From the NCBI RefSeq assembly GCF_002812705.1, contig NZ_CP025030.1, forward strand, positions 930,001-994,000: a stretch of 64,000 nucleotides of DNA, written 5' to 3'. The stretch comes from Achromobacter spanius (GTDB taxonomy: Bacteria; Pseudomonadota; Gammaproteobacteria; Burkholderiales; Burkholderiaceae_B). Below, piece by piece: positions 26,521 through 37,098 of the stretch (position 1 is its first letter; every line of letters begins with the position of its first letter). Position numbers and translations under genes: made by a program. The notes under the pieces were generated by a model that did not search any database, had not been told where the DNA came from, and was given only the letters and a program-made list of their open reading frames with translations.

Positions 26521-26952
26521 CTAGCGGCGCGCGCGCAGGCTGGCCCGCATCCGGGCATCTTGCAGAGACGCCGCGTGTTGGCGGCGTTCATTGGCGCCGG
26601 CCAGCATCAGCACCACCACGAATCCCACGGTGTAGGCCAGCACGTCCCACCAATCGGGCACGCTGCCCAGCACCACGCGCAGCACCGGCTGCTGGATCTG
26701 CCAGCCGTACAGCCGCGCCAGGTATTGGCAGAATTCGACCGCGTAGCCCGTCAACAGGGCTGCCACCGCCAGCGGCAACACGCGCGCCCGGATGAACGTG
26801 CGGTACAGCAGAAACGCCCAAGCCACCGCCACCACGTCGCCCACGAACCCGCGCAGGAACGGATAGGGCGCGCCATACAGGGCAATCACCGCCAACAGCG
26901 CGGTTATGGCAAGCAGGGCGGCAAAGGCGCGCCCGTTGAAAGTCAGGGTCAT
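26521..26952 (-). CDS. DUF2809 small membrane protein
   Basis: The 143-residue protein has about four transmembrane helices (FAALLAITALLAVIALYG; FVGDVVAVAWAFLLYRTF; VLPLAVAALLTGYAVEFCQYL; DVLAYTVGFVVVLMLAG). The Y-x3-FLRGFVGD and VPDWWDVLAYTVG patterns are typical of DUF2809. The family is related to VanZ-type proteins and has no proven role. ATG 26952 was chosen because the extension to 27042 is hydrophilic and unconserved in look. Confidence 0.8.
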   Translation of the reverse strand: MTLTFNGRAFAALLAITALLAVIALYGAPYPFLRGFVGDVVAVAWAFLLYRTFIRARVLPLAVAALLTGYAVEFCQYLARLYGWQIQQPVLRVVLGSVPDWWDVLAYTVGFVVVLMLAGANERRQHAASLQDARMRASLRARR

Positions 26953-27302
26953 GGTGGGATACGGCTGAGGGTGAAAGGACAACGTACGGCGCGAACTTGC
27001 CTGGCGTTTCGGGGAGCTAAGCCCGGCAACGCGGGCAGGCACGCTCAGAGCACCGGGCAGCGTACTCGAAATCCGAGGGAAAACCCGGAAACAGAGATCG
27101 CGTATCCGTCACCAAAAGTTATCCCGTGTTGTCCACCGGCTATCCACCGCCTATCCACTGGCTATCCACCCCCTATCCACCGGCTTGCCCACATAGTTAT
27201 CCACCGCTCGGCCCCCTGCACGGCCGAGGGCTTCGGGCGTACCATTGTTCACCACGCAGTGCCCCCGCTTGCCCCCTGATCCCATGAATCGCAAGGCCGT
27301 CG
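26953..27302. other. 350-nt gene-free stretch before the recombinase-like gene
   Basis: No convincing gene lies here. The left part is featureless and the right part holds the 11-bp-phased DnaA-box-like array described separately. Confidence 0.6.
27119..27205. repeat. Phased array of DnaA-box-like nonamers (tATCCACc)
   Basis: Nonamers close to the DnaA box TTATCCACA start at 27119 (TTATCCCGT), 27129 (TTGTCCACC), 27140, 27151, 27162 and 27173 (CTATCCACC or -T), and 27197 (TTATCCACC). From 27129 to 27173 the spacing is exactly 11 bp, about one helical turn. All have the same orientation. The array lies about 100 nt upstream of the gene at 27303. Confidence 0.8.
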
Positions 27303-29420
27303 ATGCTTACCTCTCTTTGGCGCAAATGGCAGGCCGCGCGCCACGGCGGACCGCAGTTGGACGTGATACTGGCCAGTGCCGATCCGGACGCGCCGCTGGC
27401 AGACCGCAATTTGTGGATGCTGGATTTGTGCCGCTGGCTTGACCGCCCGGCTCCCGTCGCGTCGCCGCGCCATAGCAAAACCGCCGACACCGCCGACGCC
27501 ACCGACCCTGACCCCACGGCAAGCGCACGCTACCCGCAGCACACGCGCCTGCGTTACCTGCTGCACGTGCTGGAACACACCCCCGAGCGCGCCGCGCGTG
27601 TCGGCGCCACCTTGCGTTCACTGGTTGCCGACAACGACCCTACCTCGCTGCTGTGCGACACGGGCGTGGCCGCCCACCCCGGCTTCTGGAACGAGTTCTG
27701 GAACCGCGTGCAGACGCGCCTGTTGCCGCCGCCCCCCACTCGCGGCGACATGTCCGGCCTGTTCTCGCTGATGTTCCGCGGTAGCGGCAACGCGGAATGG
27801 ATCGACGCACTGGACGACGACACGCTGGCCCGCATGCGCGCCGTGTTCCGCGCGGGCGACGCCATGGCCACCCCGGCGGCGCCTGCCGTCGATCCGTTTC
27901 CGCCAAGCATCGAACAGGCCCTGATCAACAGTATCCAGGTGCTGGTCAGCCAGGTGCGCGCCACCGGCCTGAGCCAGGACATTCGATCTCGCCTGCCGGG
28001 TCCTGTCGAGGACTCGCCGTTCTTTGCGCTGGCCCCCGCCGTGGCCGACCTCTGTGACAGCACGCCCGACACGCCCCCCGAGGTCTTCGCGCGCCGCTTG
28101 AACATGTTCCGCGCGCTGCTGGACGGTTGCCGCATGACCGCGCAAGGCGTGTATGACGAGCTTGCAGAAAACGGCGTGTCGGTCGACGTCGTGTTTCAGA
28201 TTGAACGCATGAAGCTGCGCCTGGCGCGCATCGAACTGCTGCTGGGCGTATGGGTGGATCCGACCCCGCGTCATAAATTCGTACAGCTGACCACGGAGCT
28301 GATCCGGTCCACCCAGGCGCGCAACAGCATCCGCCACCTGGTGGCCTCGGCCTTCGCGCAACTGGCGCGCCGGGTCATGGAACGCACCGCCCAAACCGGC
28401 GAACACTACATCGCGCGTGACACCATCGAATACCTGGCGATGCTGAAAGCCTCGCTGGGCGGCGGCTTCGTCATGGTGTTCACGGTGTACTTGAAATTCT
28501 TCATCACGTCGGCGCACCTGGACAAGCTCCTGGAAGGGCTGTTGGCGGCGCTGAACTACGCGGGCGGATTCCTGGTGATCCACTTTGCGCATTTCACGCT
28601 GGCCACCAAGCAGCCCGCCATGACCGGGCCCGCGCTGGCCCACCGCCTGGACGACTCCCACACACCGGAGGGTCGCGACGCCTTCCTGGACGACACGCTG
28701 GCGATGCTGCGATCCAACGCCGCCGCCATCGCGGGCAACCTGGCGGTCGTGTTCCCGCTGGCCCTGGCCGTGCAATGGGTGGCGGTCCATGCGCTGGACC
28801 GGCCGCTGATCAACGCGGACAAGGCAGAGGAAACGCTGGCGTCGTTCTCGATCTGGGGCGCGACCCCGCTCTACGCCGCCGTCACCGGCGTGCTGCTGTG
28901 GCTGTCCAGCCTGATCGCCGGGTGGGCCGACAACTGGTTCGCGCTGCATCGCGTCCACGACGTAATGGCCTACAGCCGCCGGGCGCGGCACCTGTTTGGC
29001 CCGCGCGGCGCGTTGCGATGGGCCGGCTTCTGGCAACGCAACATCTCCGGCATCGCGGCCAACGTGTCCTTGGGCCTGATGCTGGGCTTGGGGCCGGCCA
29101 TCGTCGAACTGCTCGGCGCACATGTGGAGGCGCGCCACGTGACGCTCAGCGCCGGCCAGCTTGGCACGGTGATCGCCACGCTGGGTTGGGACATCGTGCA
29201 TACCCAGGGGTTCTGGCTGGCCGTGGCCGGCATTGCCGCCACGGGTCTGCTGAACGTGGCGGTCAGCTTTGCGCTGGCCTTCAATGTGGCGCTGCGTTCA
29301 CGCGACCTGCGTCGCGGCGACCGCAGTTCGCTGTCGGCCGGCGTGCGTCAGCGCATCTGGCAGCGGCCCGCCACACTCTTCTGGCCGGTCAAGCCCCGGC
29401 CCGCACCCAAGCAGACCTGA
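27303..29420 (+). CDS. COG4389-type 'site-specific recombinase' membrane protein
   Basis: The 705-residue protein has a long soluble N-terminal half and about six membrane helices after residue 390 (KASLGGGFVMVFTVYLKFFI and others). It matches the look of the family named 'site-specific recombinase' (Gcr, gonococcal). It carries no serine- or tyrosine-recombinase motifs, so recombinase activity is doubtful. A membrane role is as likely. The phased DnaA-box-like array stands in its upstream region. ATG 27303 is at the left end of the frame; the ribosome site is weak. Confidence 0.78.
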   Translation: MLTSLWRKWQAARHGGPQLDVILASADPDAPLADRNLWMLDLCRWLDRPAPVASPRHSKTADTADATDPDPTASARYPQHTRLRYLLHVLEHTPERAARVGATLRSLVADNDPTSLLCDTGVAAHPGFWNEFWNRVQTRLLPPPPTRGDMSGLFSLMFRGSGNAEWIDALDDDTLARMRAVFRAGDAMATPAAPAVDPFPPSIEQALINSIQVLVSQVRATGLSQDIRSRLPGPVEDSPFFALAPAVADLCDSTPDTPPEVFARRLNMFRALLDGCRMTAQGVYDELAENGVSVDVVFQIERMKLRLARIELLLGVWVDPTPRHKFVQLTTELIRSTQARNSIRHLVASAFAQLARRVMERTAQTGEHYIARDTIEYLAMLKASLGGGFVMVFTVYLKFFITSAHLDKLLEGLLAALNYAGGFLVIHFAHFTLATKQPAMTGPALAHRLDDSHTPEGRDAFLDDTLAMLRSNAAAIAGNLAVVFPLALAVQWVAVHALDRPLINADKAEETLASFSIWGATPLYAAVTGVLLWLSSLIAGWADNWFALHRVHDVMAYSRRARHLFGPRGALRWAGFWQRNISGIAANVSLGLMLGLGPAIVELLGAHVEARHVTLSAGQLGTVIATLGWDIVHTQGFWLAVAGIAATGLLNVAVSFALAFNVALRSRDLRRGDRSSLSAGVRQRIWQRPATLFWPVKPRPAPKQT

Positions 29421-29486
29421 TGCCGCATTAGAATCAGTCCCTTGATGCCGGACGCCCCGCCCGCACGCCTCGCCATGTAGCTGCCC

Positions 29487-30905
29487 ATGCTCCCGTTCTC
29501 CCGCAATACCGTCTATCCGGCAGGCGCCGGCCTGCCCGCCTCGGAACGTCTTGGCGCCTTGCTCGCCGTCATGTTGGCCGTGTGCATGGCAAGCCTGGAC
29601 ACGGCGATCGCCAACACGGCGCTGCCCACCATCGCGCGTGACCTGCAGGCCAGCGACGCCGGGTCGATCTGGGTCATCAGCGGCTATCAACTCGCCATGG
29701 TGGCCGGGCTGCTGCCCGCCGCCGCGCTGGGCGAAATCCTGGGGCATCGGCGCGTGTACATGGTGGGGCTGGTGGTGTTCACCCTGTCGTCGCTTGCCTG
29801 TGGCCTGGCGCCGTCCCTGCCCACGCTGGTGGTGGCGCGGATTCTGCAAGGGCTGGGCGCGGCCGGCGTCATGAGCGTGAACGGCGCCTTGCTGCGCTTT
29901 ATCTACCCGTCATCCATGCTGGGACGCGGCCTGGGCTTGAACGCGATGGTGGTGGGCTTGTCGTTCGCGGCAGGCCCGACCGCCGCGTCCGCCATCCTGT
30001 TGCTGGGCTCCTGGCACTGGCTGTTTCTGATCAACGTGCCGATCGGCATCCTGGCCGCGGTGCTGGGCCTGCGCGGCCTGCCCGAAACCGAGCGCGCGCC
30101 GCACGGCTTTGATGGCATTGCCGCCGTGCTGTGCGCGTTGACGCTGGGCCTGTTCGTCTTGGGATCCAATGAACTGGCGCATGGCGCGCCCTGGCCGCGC
30201 GTCACGCTGGAATGGGGCGGCGCCATCGCCAGCCTGTGGCTGCTGATGCGGCGCCAGGCCGGCCACCCGGCGCCCATCCTGGCGGTTGACCTGCTGCGGC
30301 GCCCCTTGTTCGCGCTGTCCGCCGCCACCGCCGTCTGCGCCTTCGCCGCGCAGGGGCTGGCGTTTGTATCGCTGCCGTTCATGTTGCAGACCGTGCTGGG
30401 CTATAGCCAGGTGCACACCGGCTTTCTGATTACGCCGTGGCCGGTGGTTGTGGCCTTCATGGCTCCGATCGCGGGCCGGCTGTCCGACCGCTATCCCGCC
30501 GGCATCCTCGGCGGCGTCGGCCTGGCCTTGCTGGCCTTGGGCATGGTGCTGCTGGCGCTGCTGCCAGCCGCACCCTCCGCGTGGGATATCTGCTGGCGCA
30601 TGGCCATCTGCGGCGCCGGTTTCGGTTTTTTCCAATCGCCCAATCTGCGGGCCATCATGACGTCGGCACCGGCGTCCCGGGCGGGCGGCGCCAGCGGCAT
30701 GATCGGCACCGTGCGGCTGCTGGGCCAGGCGTCCGGCGCGGCACTGGTTGCGGCGTGCTTTCACGTGTCCACCACGCACGGCGCGGTGACCGCCTTGTGG
30801 CTGGGCGGCCTGTGCGCCGCCCTGGCCTGCATCGCCAGCTTTTCGCGCTTGCGCTTTGACGCGTCGGAACCGATCGCATGCCCCGCGCCGCGGTCCATGA
30901 AATAG
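29487..30905 (+). CDS. MFS drug exporter, 14-helix DHA2 family
   Basis: The 472-residue protein has about 14 transmembrane helices. The DHA2 signatures are SLDTAIANTALPTIA in helix 1, GHRRVYMVG between helices 2 and 3, and LQGLGAAGVMSVNGALL in motif C-like order. It resembles EmrB/QacA/SmvA exporters for toxic cations or biocides. It stands alone, with no EmrA-type adaptor nearby, so it probably acts in the inner membrane alone. Confidence 0.85.
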   Translation: MLPFSRNTVYPAGAGLPASERLGALLAVMLAVCMASLDTAIANTALPTIARDLQASDAGSIWVISGYQLAMVAGLLPAAALGEILGHRRVYMVGLVVFTLSSLACGLAPSLPTLVVARILQGLGAAGVMSVNGALLRFIYPSSMLGRGLGLNAMVVGLSFAAGPTAASAILLLGSWHWLFLINVPIGILAAVLGLRGLPETERAPHGFDGIAAVLCALTLGLFVLGSNELAHGAPWPRVTLEWGGAIASLWLLMRRQAGHPAPILAVDLLRRPLFALSAATAVCAFAAQGLAFVSLPFMLQTVLGYSQVHTGFLITPWPVVVAFMAPIAGRLSDRYPAGILGGVGLALLALGMVLLALLPAAPSAWDICWRMAICGAGFGFFQSPNLRAIMTSAPASRAGGASGMIGTVRLLGQASGAALVAACFHVSTTHGAVTALWLGGLCAALACIASFSRLRFDASEPIACPAPRSMK

Positions 30906-30937
30906 CATCCAAATCGCAACAATGTTGCGGCATCTAT

Positions 30938-30970
30938 CGATATATTCGTCGAACGGACCGATATATTCGT
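30938..30970. repeat. Direct repeat CGATATATTCGT, 21 bp apart
   Basis: Two perfect 12-bp copies, at 30938-30949 and 30959-30970, lie two helical turns apart in the short gap before the chemoreceptor gene. They may be a regulator-binding site. Confidence 0.7.
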
Positions 30971-31053
30971 AAGTTGTGAAACAGTTGCTAAATATCCGCT
31001 AAGCGGCGTCGTTCTCCGTAGTGCAGCACTCGCTGTATATCGGACGACTCGCT

Positions 31054-32652
31054 ATGACACAGTTATTGAAAGACATCACGATCCGACGCATGATCCAGTG
31101 CACCCTGCTCGCCATCAGCGCGCTGGTCATGGGCTTGTCAGCCATCAGCGTCAACGGATTACGCAGCGCCGGGGAAGCGCTTGCCACCAGCGGCGACCTG
31201 CTCCACGAGGTTTCGGCGCTATCCCGCGTCAACGACCAGATCATGCGCGCCCGCCTGCGCTTGTCGCGGCAATTGGAATATGCCGCCGAAGGCCAGGCCG
31301 CCAAGGCGGCCGAAGAAGGCCGCAGCATCGACAGCGCGCTTGCCGAAGCGCGCAAGCACCAGGCCGTCTTTGTTGAGTTGGCCCTCAAGGACGCCCCCGA
31401 CACCATCCTGCAACCCATGCAAACGGGCTTTGACGCGCTGGTCAACGGCGGCATCGCGGTGCAGCGCCAGCACCTGGAAGCGGGCGACATCGCACGGGCG
31501 CGCGAGCACGCCGCCACCGCCGTGGTGTCGGCCAGCCGCGCGTTCGGCAAGAGCATGGAAAACTACGAAGCCTATGCAAAGGACCGCGAAACGCAGTTGT
31601 GGGCGGACGCCGCCACCAAGCGCCAACAGGCCTATATCAGCATGGGCACCGTGCTGGGCATCTGCCTGTTGCTGCTGTTGCTGGGCGACCGCTACGTGGT
31701 GGTGTTCGTGCGACGCCCGCTGGACCAGGTCAAAGCGCACTTTCAACGCATCGCCGGCGGCGACCTGACCGCGCCTATTCCGCTCTACGGCGGCAACTGC
31801 GTCGGGCAGCTGATTCCCTATATGCAGGAGATGCAGACCAGCCTGGTGCACACCGTACATGCCGTGCGCGAGGGTGTGGTCGAGATCAACGCGGGTTCCA
31901 GCGAAATCGCGGCCGGCAACCAGGACCTGTCCAGCCGCACCGAACAGCAGGCCGCGTCCCTGGAAGAAACGGCCGCCAGCATGGAACAGTTGCTGTCCAC
32001 CGTGACAAGCAACGCCGAGAACGCCCGCCAGGCCAACCAGATGGCGGCCACCGCCAGCCAGGTGGTGCAGCGCGGCGGCATGGCCGTGCAGGAAGCGGTG
32101 AGCACCATGCGCGAAATTGCGCAGGATTCGGGCCGCATCGAAGACATCGTCGGCGTTATCGACGGCATTGCCTTCCAGACCAACATCCTGGCGCTGAACG
32201 CGGCGGTCGAAGCCGCGCGCGCGGGCGAGGAAGGCAAGGGCTTTGCCGTGGTGGCCGCCGAAGTTCGGTCGCTGGCGCAGCGCAGCGCCGGTGCCGCGAA
32301 AGAGATCAAGCAACTGCTCTCGGCATCCAGCGCCACGGTGCAGGCCGGCTCGGCGCAGGTCGAAGCGGCCGGGCGCACCATGCAGGAAATCCTTGAGACC
32401 ATCGAACGCCTGACGCTGCTGGTCAATGACATTGCCACGGCGTCGCAGGAGCAGGTGACGGGCATCGACCAGGTCAACACCGCCGTGAATCAGATGGACC
32501 AGGTCACGCAGCAGAACGCCGCGCTGGTGGAAGAAGCCGCCGCGGCCGCCTCGTCGCTGGAAACCCAGGCCCAACGCCTGCAAGGCGCCGTCAGCGCGTT
32601 CCGCCTGCCGACGCTGATCCAGGATCAGCGGCAGATGGCTATCGCGGCCTGA
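31054..32652 (+). CDS. Methyl-accepting chemotaxis protein
   Basis: The 532-residue chemoreceptor has an N-terminal helix (residues about 12-30). A periplasmic four-helix-bundle sensor follows (to about 190), then a second helix ([16 protein letters not shown]) and a HAMP domain ([19 protein letters not shown]). The signalling hairpin is intact ([28 protein letters not shown]). There is no NWETF-type C-terminal pentapeptide. I chose ATG 31054 because it places the first helix correctly. The ligand is unknown; the neighbouring hut genes on the other strand are only suggestive. Confidence 0.92.
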   Translation: MTQLLKDITIRRMIQCTLLAISALVMGLSAISVNGLRSAGEALATSGDLLHEVSALSRVNDQIMRARLRLSRQLEYAAEGQAAKAAEEGRSIDSALAEARKHQAVFVELALKDAPDTILQPMQTGFDALVNGGIAVQRQHLEAGDIARAREHAATAVVSASRAFGKSMENYEAYAKDRETQLWADAATKRQQAYISMGTVLGICLLLLLLGDRYVVVFVRRPLDQVKAHFQRIAGGDLTAPIPLYGGNCVGQLIPYMQEMQTSLVHTVHAVREGVVEINAGSSEIAAGNQDLSSRTEQQAASLEETAASMEQLLSTVTSNAENARQANQMAATASQVVQRGGMAVQEAVSTMREIAQDSGRIEDIVGVIDGIAFQTNILALNAAVEAARAGEEGKGFAVVAAEVRSLAQRSAGAAKEIKQLLSASSATVQAGSAQVEAAGRTMQEILETIERLTLLVNDIATASQEQVTGIDQVNTAVNQMDQVTQQNAALVEEAAAAASSLETQAQRLQGAVSAFRLPTLIQDQRQMAIAA

Positions 32653-32689
32653 CGGGAAAGGGGCGGCGCTGGCCTGAACCCAGACGGCT

Positions 32690-33907
32690 TCAGGCCAGCG
32701 CCGCCACCTCCACCAGCGCGCCGTGACGGATCACGCGCTTCGGGATATCCCCGCCGATCCAGTACGCCAGCTCAGCCGGATGCCCCACGCGCCACGCGAC
32801 AAAGTCCGCCACCTTGCCGGGTTCCAGCGCACCGTGCGTGGCATGCAGGCCCAGCGCGCGCGCCGCGTTCACCGTGGCGCCCGCCAAGGCCTCTTCCGGT
32901 GTCATCTTGAACAGCGTGCACGCCATGCTCAGCATCAAGCGCAGCGACAGCACGGGCGACGTGCCCGGATTCAGGTCGGTTGAAATGGCAATGGGCACGC
33001 CGTGGCGGCGCAGCAGGTCCAAGGGCGGCAACTGCGTTTCGCGCAGCGCATAGAACGCGCCCGGCAACAACACCGCCACGGTGCCGGCGTCGGCCATCGC
33101 CCGCACATCGCTTTCGGTCAGGTATTCCAGATGGTCCGCCGACAAGGCCCCATAGCGGGCGGCCAGCGTCGCGCCATGCAGAGAAGACAATTGCTCGGCA
33201 TGCAGCTTCACGGGCAGGTCCAGATGCTTTGCTGCCTGGAACACCCGTTCAACCTGCTCGGGCGAAAACGCCAGATGCTCGCAGAACGCATCGACCGCAT
33301 CAATCAGCCCTTCGGCCGCCAGCACCGGCAGCATGCGCCGCGCCACTTCGTCGATGTAGTCATCCGACCGCCCCGCGAATTCCGGTGGCAGCGCGTGCGC
33401 GGCCAGACAGGTGGCCTGCACGGTCATCGGCAGTGTCTGCCCCAAACGCCGCGCCACGCGCAGCATCTTGCGTTCATTGGGCAGGTCCAGGCCGTAGCCC
33501 GACTTGACCTCCACCGTGGTCACGCCATCTTGCAGCAGATGCAGCGCGCGTTGGCGGGCGCTGACATACAGCGCGTCTTCGGACGCCTCGCGCGTGGCGC
33601 GCACCGTGCTGGCGATGCCGCCGCCTTGGGCTGCAATCGTTGCGTAGTCCACGCCTTGCAGCCGCTGTTCGAATTCCTTGCCGCGGTTGCCGCCAAAGAC
33701 CAGGTGCGTGTGGCAGTCGATAAGCCCGGGGGTCACCCACGCGCCGCCCAGGTCGTGTTCATGCGCCGCATCCACCGGCGGCAGGTCCGTTTCGTGGCCG
33801 ATCCATTCGATGCGGTCGGCTTGGGTCACGATGGCCGCGCCTTCAATCACCGAATAGGCGCCTCCCGCCATGGTGGCGGCGTGGCAATGTCGCCAGATCT
33901 GTCTCAT
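32690..33907 (-). CDS. hutI: Imidazolonepropionase HutI
   Basis: This enzyme hydrolyses 4-imidazolone-5-propionate to N-formiminoglutamate, step 3 of histidine breakdown. The 405-residue amidohydrolase shows the metal motif [14 protein letters not shown]. It also has [26 protein letters not shown] and the late [13 protein letters not shown] 33907 has AAGGAG at 7 nt; the ATG at 33913 is too close to it. It is the last gene of the hut cluster and converges on the chemoreceptor. Confidence 0.95.
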   Translation of the reverse strand: MRQIWRHCHAATMAGGAYSVIEGAAIVTQADRIEWIGHETDLPPVDAAHEHDLGGAWVTPGLIDCHTHLVFGGNRGKEFEQRLQGVDYATIAAQGGGIASTVRATREASEDALYVSARQRALHLLQDGVTTVEVKSGYGLDLPNERKMLRVARRLGQTLPMTVQATCLAAHALPPEFAGRSDDYIDEVARRMLPVLAAEGLIDAVDAFCEHLAFSPEQVERVFQAAKHLDLPVKLHAEQLSSLHGATLAARYGALSADHLEYLTESDVRAMADAGTVAVLLPGAFYALRETQLPPLDLLRRHGVPIAISTDLNPGTSPVLSLRLMLSMACTLFKMTPEEALAGATVNAARALGLHATHGALEPGKVADFVAWRVGHPAELAYWIGGDIPKRVIRHGALVEVAALA

Positions 33908-33965
33908 GCACATACTCCTTGAAACCGGCGCCGCGCCACCGGGAGTGGCGGGCGCCGTGCTCGGT

Positions 33966-34000
33966 CAGTCGGACCTATCAGTCCGATCCATCAGTCGGAC
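33966..34000. repeat. Competing hairpin repeats at the permease stop
   Basis: CAGTCGGAC occurs at 33966-33974 and 33992-34000, and its inverse GTCCGAT lies at 33981-33987, so two alternative hairpins can form. The second copy contains the stop codon of the permease gene. There is no T-run. Confidence 0.5.
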
Positions 34001-35397
34001 CCCTGCGCCACCGGCACCGGGATGCCGCCGCTGGGACCGCGCGGCAGGACCAGGTAGCGGTACGCCACGCACAGCAACGCGATCCACACCGCGCCCACGA
34101 CCAAGGCCATCTGCGTGCGCGGAAAATACCCCAGCACCGCGATCACGAACACCAGGAATGCAATCGCCAGCAGCGGCCCGATCGGCCAGAAGGGCACCGG
34201 GAACTTCAAGTCGGCGACTTCCGCAGGACTCATCTTGCGCCGCATCGCCACCTGCGACAACAGAATCATCAACCACACCCACACGGTCGCGAAGGTGGCA
34301 ATCGACGCGATCAACACGAACACGTCTTCGGGTATCAAATAGTTCAGCAGCACGCCCAGCAGCAGCGCCACGGTCATCACCACCACCGTCATCCACGGCA
34401 CGCCGGATTTGGACACCGCCGCGAAGCCGCGCGGCGCCTGGCCCTGGCGGGCCATGCCGTAGAGCATGCGGCCCGCGCCGAAGATGTCGCTGTTGATGGC
34501 CGACACGGCGGCCGAGATCACCACGATATTCAAAATGGTGGCCGCCGACTTGATGCCCAGCCCGTCAAAGATCTGCACGAAGGGGCTGCCCTGGCTGCCG
34601 ATCTGCGTCCACGGAAAAATGGACATCAGCACGAACAACGTCAGCACATAGAACAGCAAAATGCGCAGGGGCACCGCATTGATGGCGCGCGGGATGGTGC
34701 GACCGGGGTCCTTGGCTTCGCCCGCCGTGATGCCGATGATCTCGATGCCGCCAAAAGCAAACACCACCACCGCCAGCGACGCGATCAGCCCGCCCACGCC
34801 GTTGGGCATGAAGCCGCCGTGCTCCCACAGGTTATGCACACCCGTCGCCGCGCTGTCCACATTCAAGCCGAAGCCGAACAGCATGATGCCCAAGCCGCCG
34901 GCAATCATGGCGATAATCGCGCCCACCTTCAGCAACGACAGCCAGAATTCCAGTTCACCAAACACCTTGACCGAACACAGGTTGATGGCGCCGATGAAGA
35001 ACACGATGGACAGCACCCAGATCCAGCGCGGCACGTCCGGGTACCAGAACCCCATGTACAAACCGAAGGCGGTCACGTCGGCGAGGCAGACGATGATCAT
35101 CTCGAAGGCATACGTCCACCCCGTCAAAAATCCCGCGATGGGGCCGAGGTAGCTGGTGGCGTACTGCCCGAAGGACCCGGACACGGGGTTTCTGACCGCC
35201 ATTTCCCCCAACGCGCGCATCACCATGTACACAGCCGCGCCGGCAATCAGATAGGCGATCAGCACCGACGGGCCGGCGTCCTGGATGGCCTTGGCCGACC
35301 CGTAGAACAGGCCCGTGCCGATGGCCGATCCCAATGCCATGAAGCGTATGTGCCTGGCGTTGAGCCCCCGTTTCAAATCCTGCGTTTCAGCTTGCAT
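33991..35397 (-). CDS. APC-family amino acid permease, probable histidine uptake
   Basis: The 468-residue permease has about 12 transmembrane helices. Its N-terminus, [29 protein letters not shown], is typical of the ProY/AroP amino-acid transporter subfamily. Its position between hutH and hutI suggests histidine or urocanate uptake, but this is inferred from context. It is the second of two permeases in the cluster. Confidence 0.88.
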   Translation of the reverse strand: MQAETQDLKRGLNARHIRFMALGSAIGTGLFYGSAKAIQDAGPSVLIAYLIAGAAVYMVMRALGEMAVRNPVSGSFGQYATSYLGPIAGFLTGWTYAFEMIIVCLADVTAFGLYMGFWYPDVPRWIWVLSIVFFIGAINLCSVKVFGELEFWLSLLKVGAIIAMIAGGLGIMLFGFGLNVDSAATGVHNLWEHGGFMPNGVGGLIASLAVVVFAFGGIEIIGITAGEAKDPGRTIPRAINAVPLRILLFYVLTLFVLMSIFPWTQIGSQGSPFVQIFDGLGIKSAATILNIVVISAAVSAINSDIFGAGRMLYGMARQGQAPRGFAAVSKSGVPWMTVVVMTVALLLGVLLNYLIPEDVFVLIASIATFATVWVWLMILLSQVAMRRKMSPAEVADLKFPVPFWPIGPLLAIAFLVFVIAVLGYFPRTQMALVVGAVWIALLCVAYRYLVLPRGPSGGIPVPVAQGSD

Positions 35398-35512
35398 TTC
35401 CGTCTCCGTACTTGTTATAGGCGTGCAGCATCACGCCGTGCGAGCGCCTTCTACGGGCGCGTACGCACAGCGCGGGAATGCGGCCGTCAGACGCCGGCCG
35501 CAAGGGAAAAAA

Positions 35513-37042
35513 TCAAAAACTGGGCAACAGCCCCGCGGGCATCAGCCCGTTCAAGACCTGCGCCGATATCAGGCTGCTGGCGGCGGCGATATCCGGCGCG
35601 AAGAAGCGGTCTTCTTCGTAGTGCGGCACTTGCTCGCGCAACACGCGGCGCGCCTGTTCAAGCTGGGGTGACGTCTTCAAGCCTTCGCGGAAGTCCAGCC
35701 CCTGGCACGCGCCCAGCCATTCGATGGCCAGGATGTCGCGCACGTTGTCGGCCATCGCCCAGAGCCGCTTGCCGGCGTTGGGCGCCATCGATACGTGGTC
35801 TTCCTGGTTGGCCGACGTGGGCATGCTGTCCACGCTGGCCGGATGCGCCAGCGCCTTGTTGTCGCTGGCCAGCGCGGCGGCGGTCACCTGCGCAATCATG
35901 AAGCCCGAATTCACGCCGCCCTTGGCGACCAGGAACGGCGGCAACTGCGACATGTGCTTGTCCATCATCAGCGCAATGCGCCGTTCGGACAGCGCGCCGA
36001 TCTCGGCCAGGGCCAAGGCCAGGTTGTCCGCCACCATGGCCACGGGTTCCGCATGGAAGTTGCCGCCCGAGATCACGTCGCCCTGGGACACGAACACCAG
36101 CGGGTTGTCCGACACGGCGTTGGATTCAATTTGCAGCACATGCGCCGCGTGGCGGATCTGCGTCAGGCAGGCGCCCATGACCTGGGGCTGGCAGCGCAGG
36201 GAATAGGGGTCCTGCACCTTTTCACAATCGGCGTGCGAATGGCCGACTTCGCTGTCCTGGCCCAGCAGGTCGCGATAGACGCCGGCCACGGCGATCTGGC
36301 CCGGCTGGCCGCGCGCGGCGTGAATGCGCGCATCGAAGGGCACCCGCGAACCCAGCATGGCTTCCACGCTGAGGCTGCCGCACACCAGCCCGGCCGCCAT
36401 CATGTCTTCGGCGTCGAACAAGCCGCGCAGGGCGTAGGCCGTGGACACCTGCGTGCCGTTCAACAGCGCCAGCCCTTCCTTGGCCGCCAGCGTCAGCGGC
36501 ACCAGGCCGGCGCGCGCCAACGCTTCCTGCGCGGGCAACCACTCGCCTTGATAGCGCGCGCGGCTTTCGCCCAGCAGCACGATGGACATATGCGCCAACG
36601 GCGCCAGGTCACCCGAGGCGCCCACCGAGCCTTTTAGCGGTATATGCGGATAAACGCCCGCGTTCACCATCGCGATCAGGCTGTCGATAACGTGGCGGCG
36701 GATACCGGAATAGCCACGCGCCAGGCTGTTGATCTTCAAGACCATGATCAGCCGCACCATGGCGTCATCCAGGGGCTCGCCCACGCCCGCCGCGTGCGAG
36801 CGCACCAGCGAACTTTGCAGCGCTTCGAGGTCTTCGCGCGCGATCTTGGTGGATGCCAACAAGCCAAAGCCCGTGTTGATGCCATACACCGTGCGGCCCT
36901 CGGCGATCAGGCGCTCGACGGTCGCCACGCTGGCGTCGATGGCGTCCGCCGCGCCCGCATCCAGCGTCAAGCGGACCGGCTCTTGATAGACGCGCCGCAA
37001 ATCGGCCAAGGTGAGGTGGCCGGGTTTCAAGTGCAATTCCAT
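35513..37042 (-). CDS. hutH: Histidine ammonia-lyase HutH
   Basis: HutH removes ammonia from histidine to give urocanate, step 1 of the pathway. The 509-residue protein has the MIO-forming Ala-Ser-Gly in [14 protein letters not shown], and [20 protein letters not shown] and [14 protein letters not shown] 37042 ([10 protein letters not shown]) has AGGAG 7 nt upstream. The 48-residue extension of the frame runs into the permease gene and was rejected. Confidence 0.96.
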   Translation of the reverse strand: MELHLKPGHLTLADLRRVYQEPVRLTLDAGAADAIDASVATVERLIAEGRTVYGINTGFGLLASTKIAREDLEALQSSLVRSHAAGVGEPLDDAMVRLIMVLKINSLARGYSGIRRHVIDSLIAMVNAGVYPHIPLKGSVGASGDLAPLAHMSIVLLGESRARYQGEWLPAQEALARAGLVPLTLAAKEGLALLNGTQVSTAYALRGLFDAEDMMAAGLVCGSLSVEAMLGSRVPFDARIHAARGQPGQIAVAGVYRDLLGQDSEVGHSHADCEKVQDPYSLRCQPQVMGACLTQIRHAAHVLQIESNAVSDNPLVFVSQGDVISGGNFHAEPVAMVADNLALALAEIGALSERRIALMMDKHMSQLPPFLVAKGGVNSGFMIAQVTAAALASDNKALAHPASVDSMPTSANQEDHVSMAPNAGKRLWAMADNVRDILAIEWLGACQGLDFREGLKTSPQLEQARRVLREQVPHYEEDRFFAPDIAAASSLISAQVLNGLMPAGLLPSF

Positions 37043-37098
37043 TTTTTTCTCCTGCGCCGGTGCTTCGGCGTCTTGCAATGGGGTGGTCAGGCCGGCCG

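Noticed and set aside
27119..27205. CRISPR array
   Set aside because: The repeats are 9-11 bp with no spacers and no cas genes are in the window.
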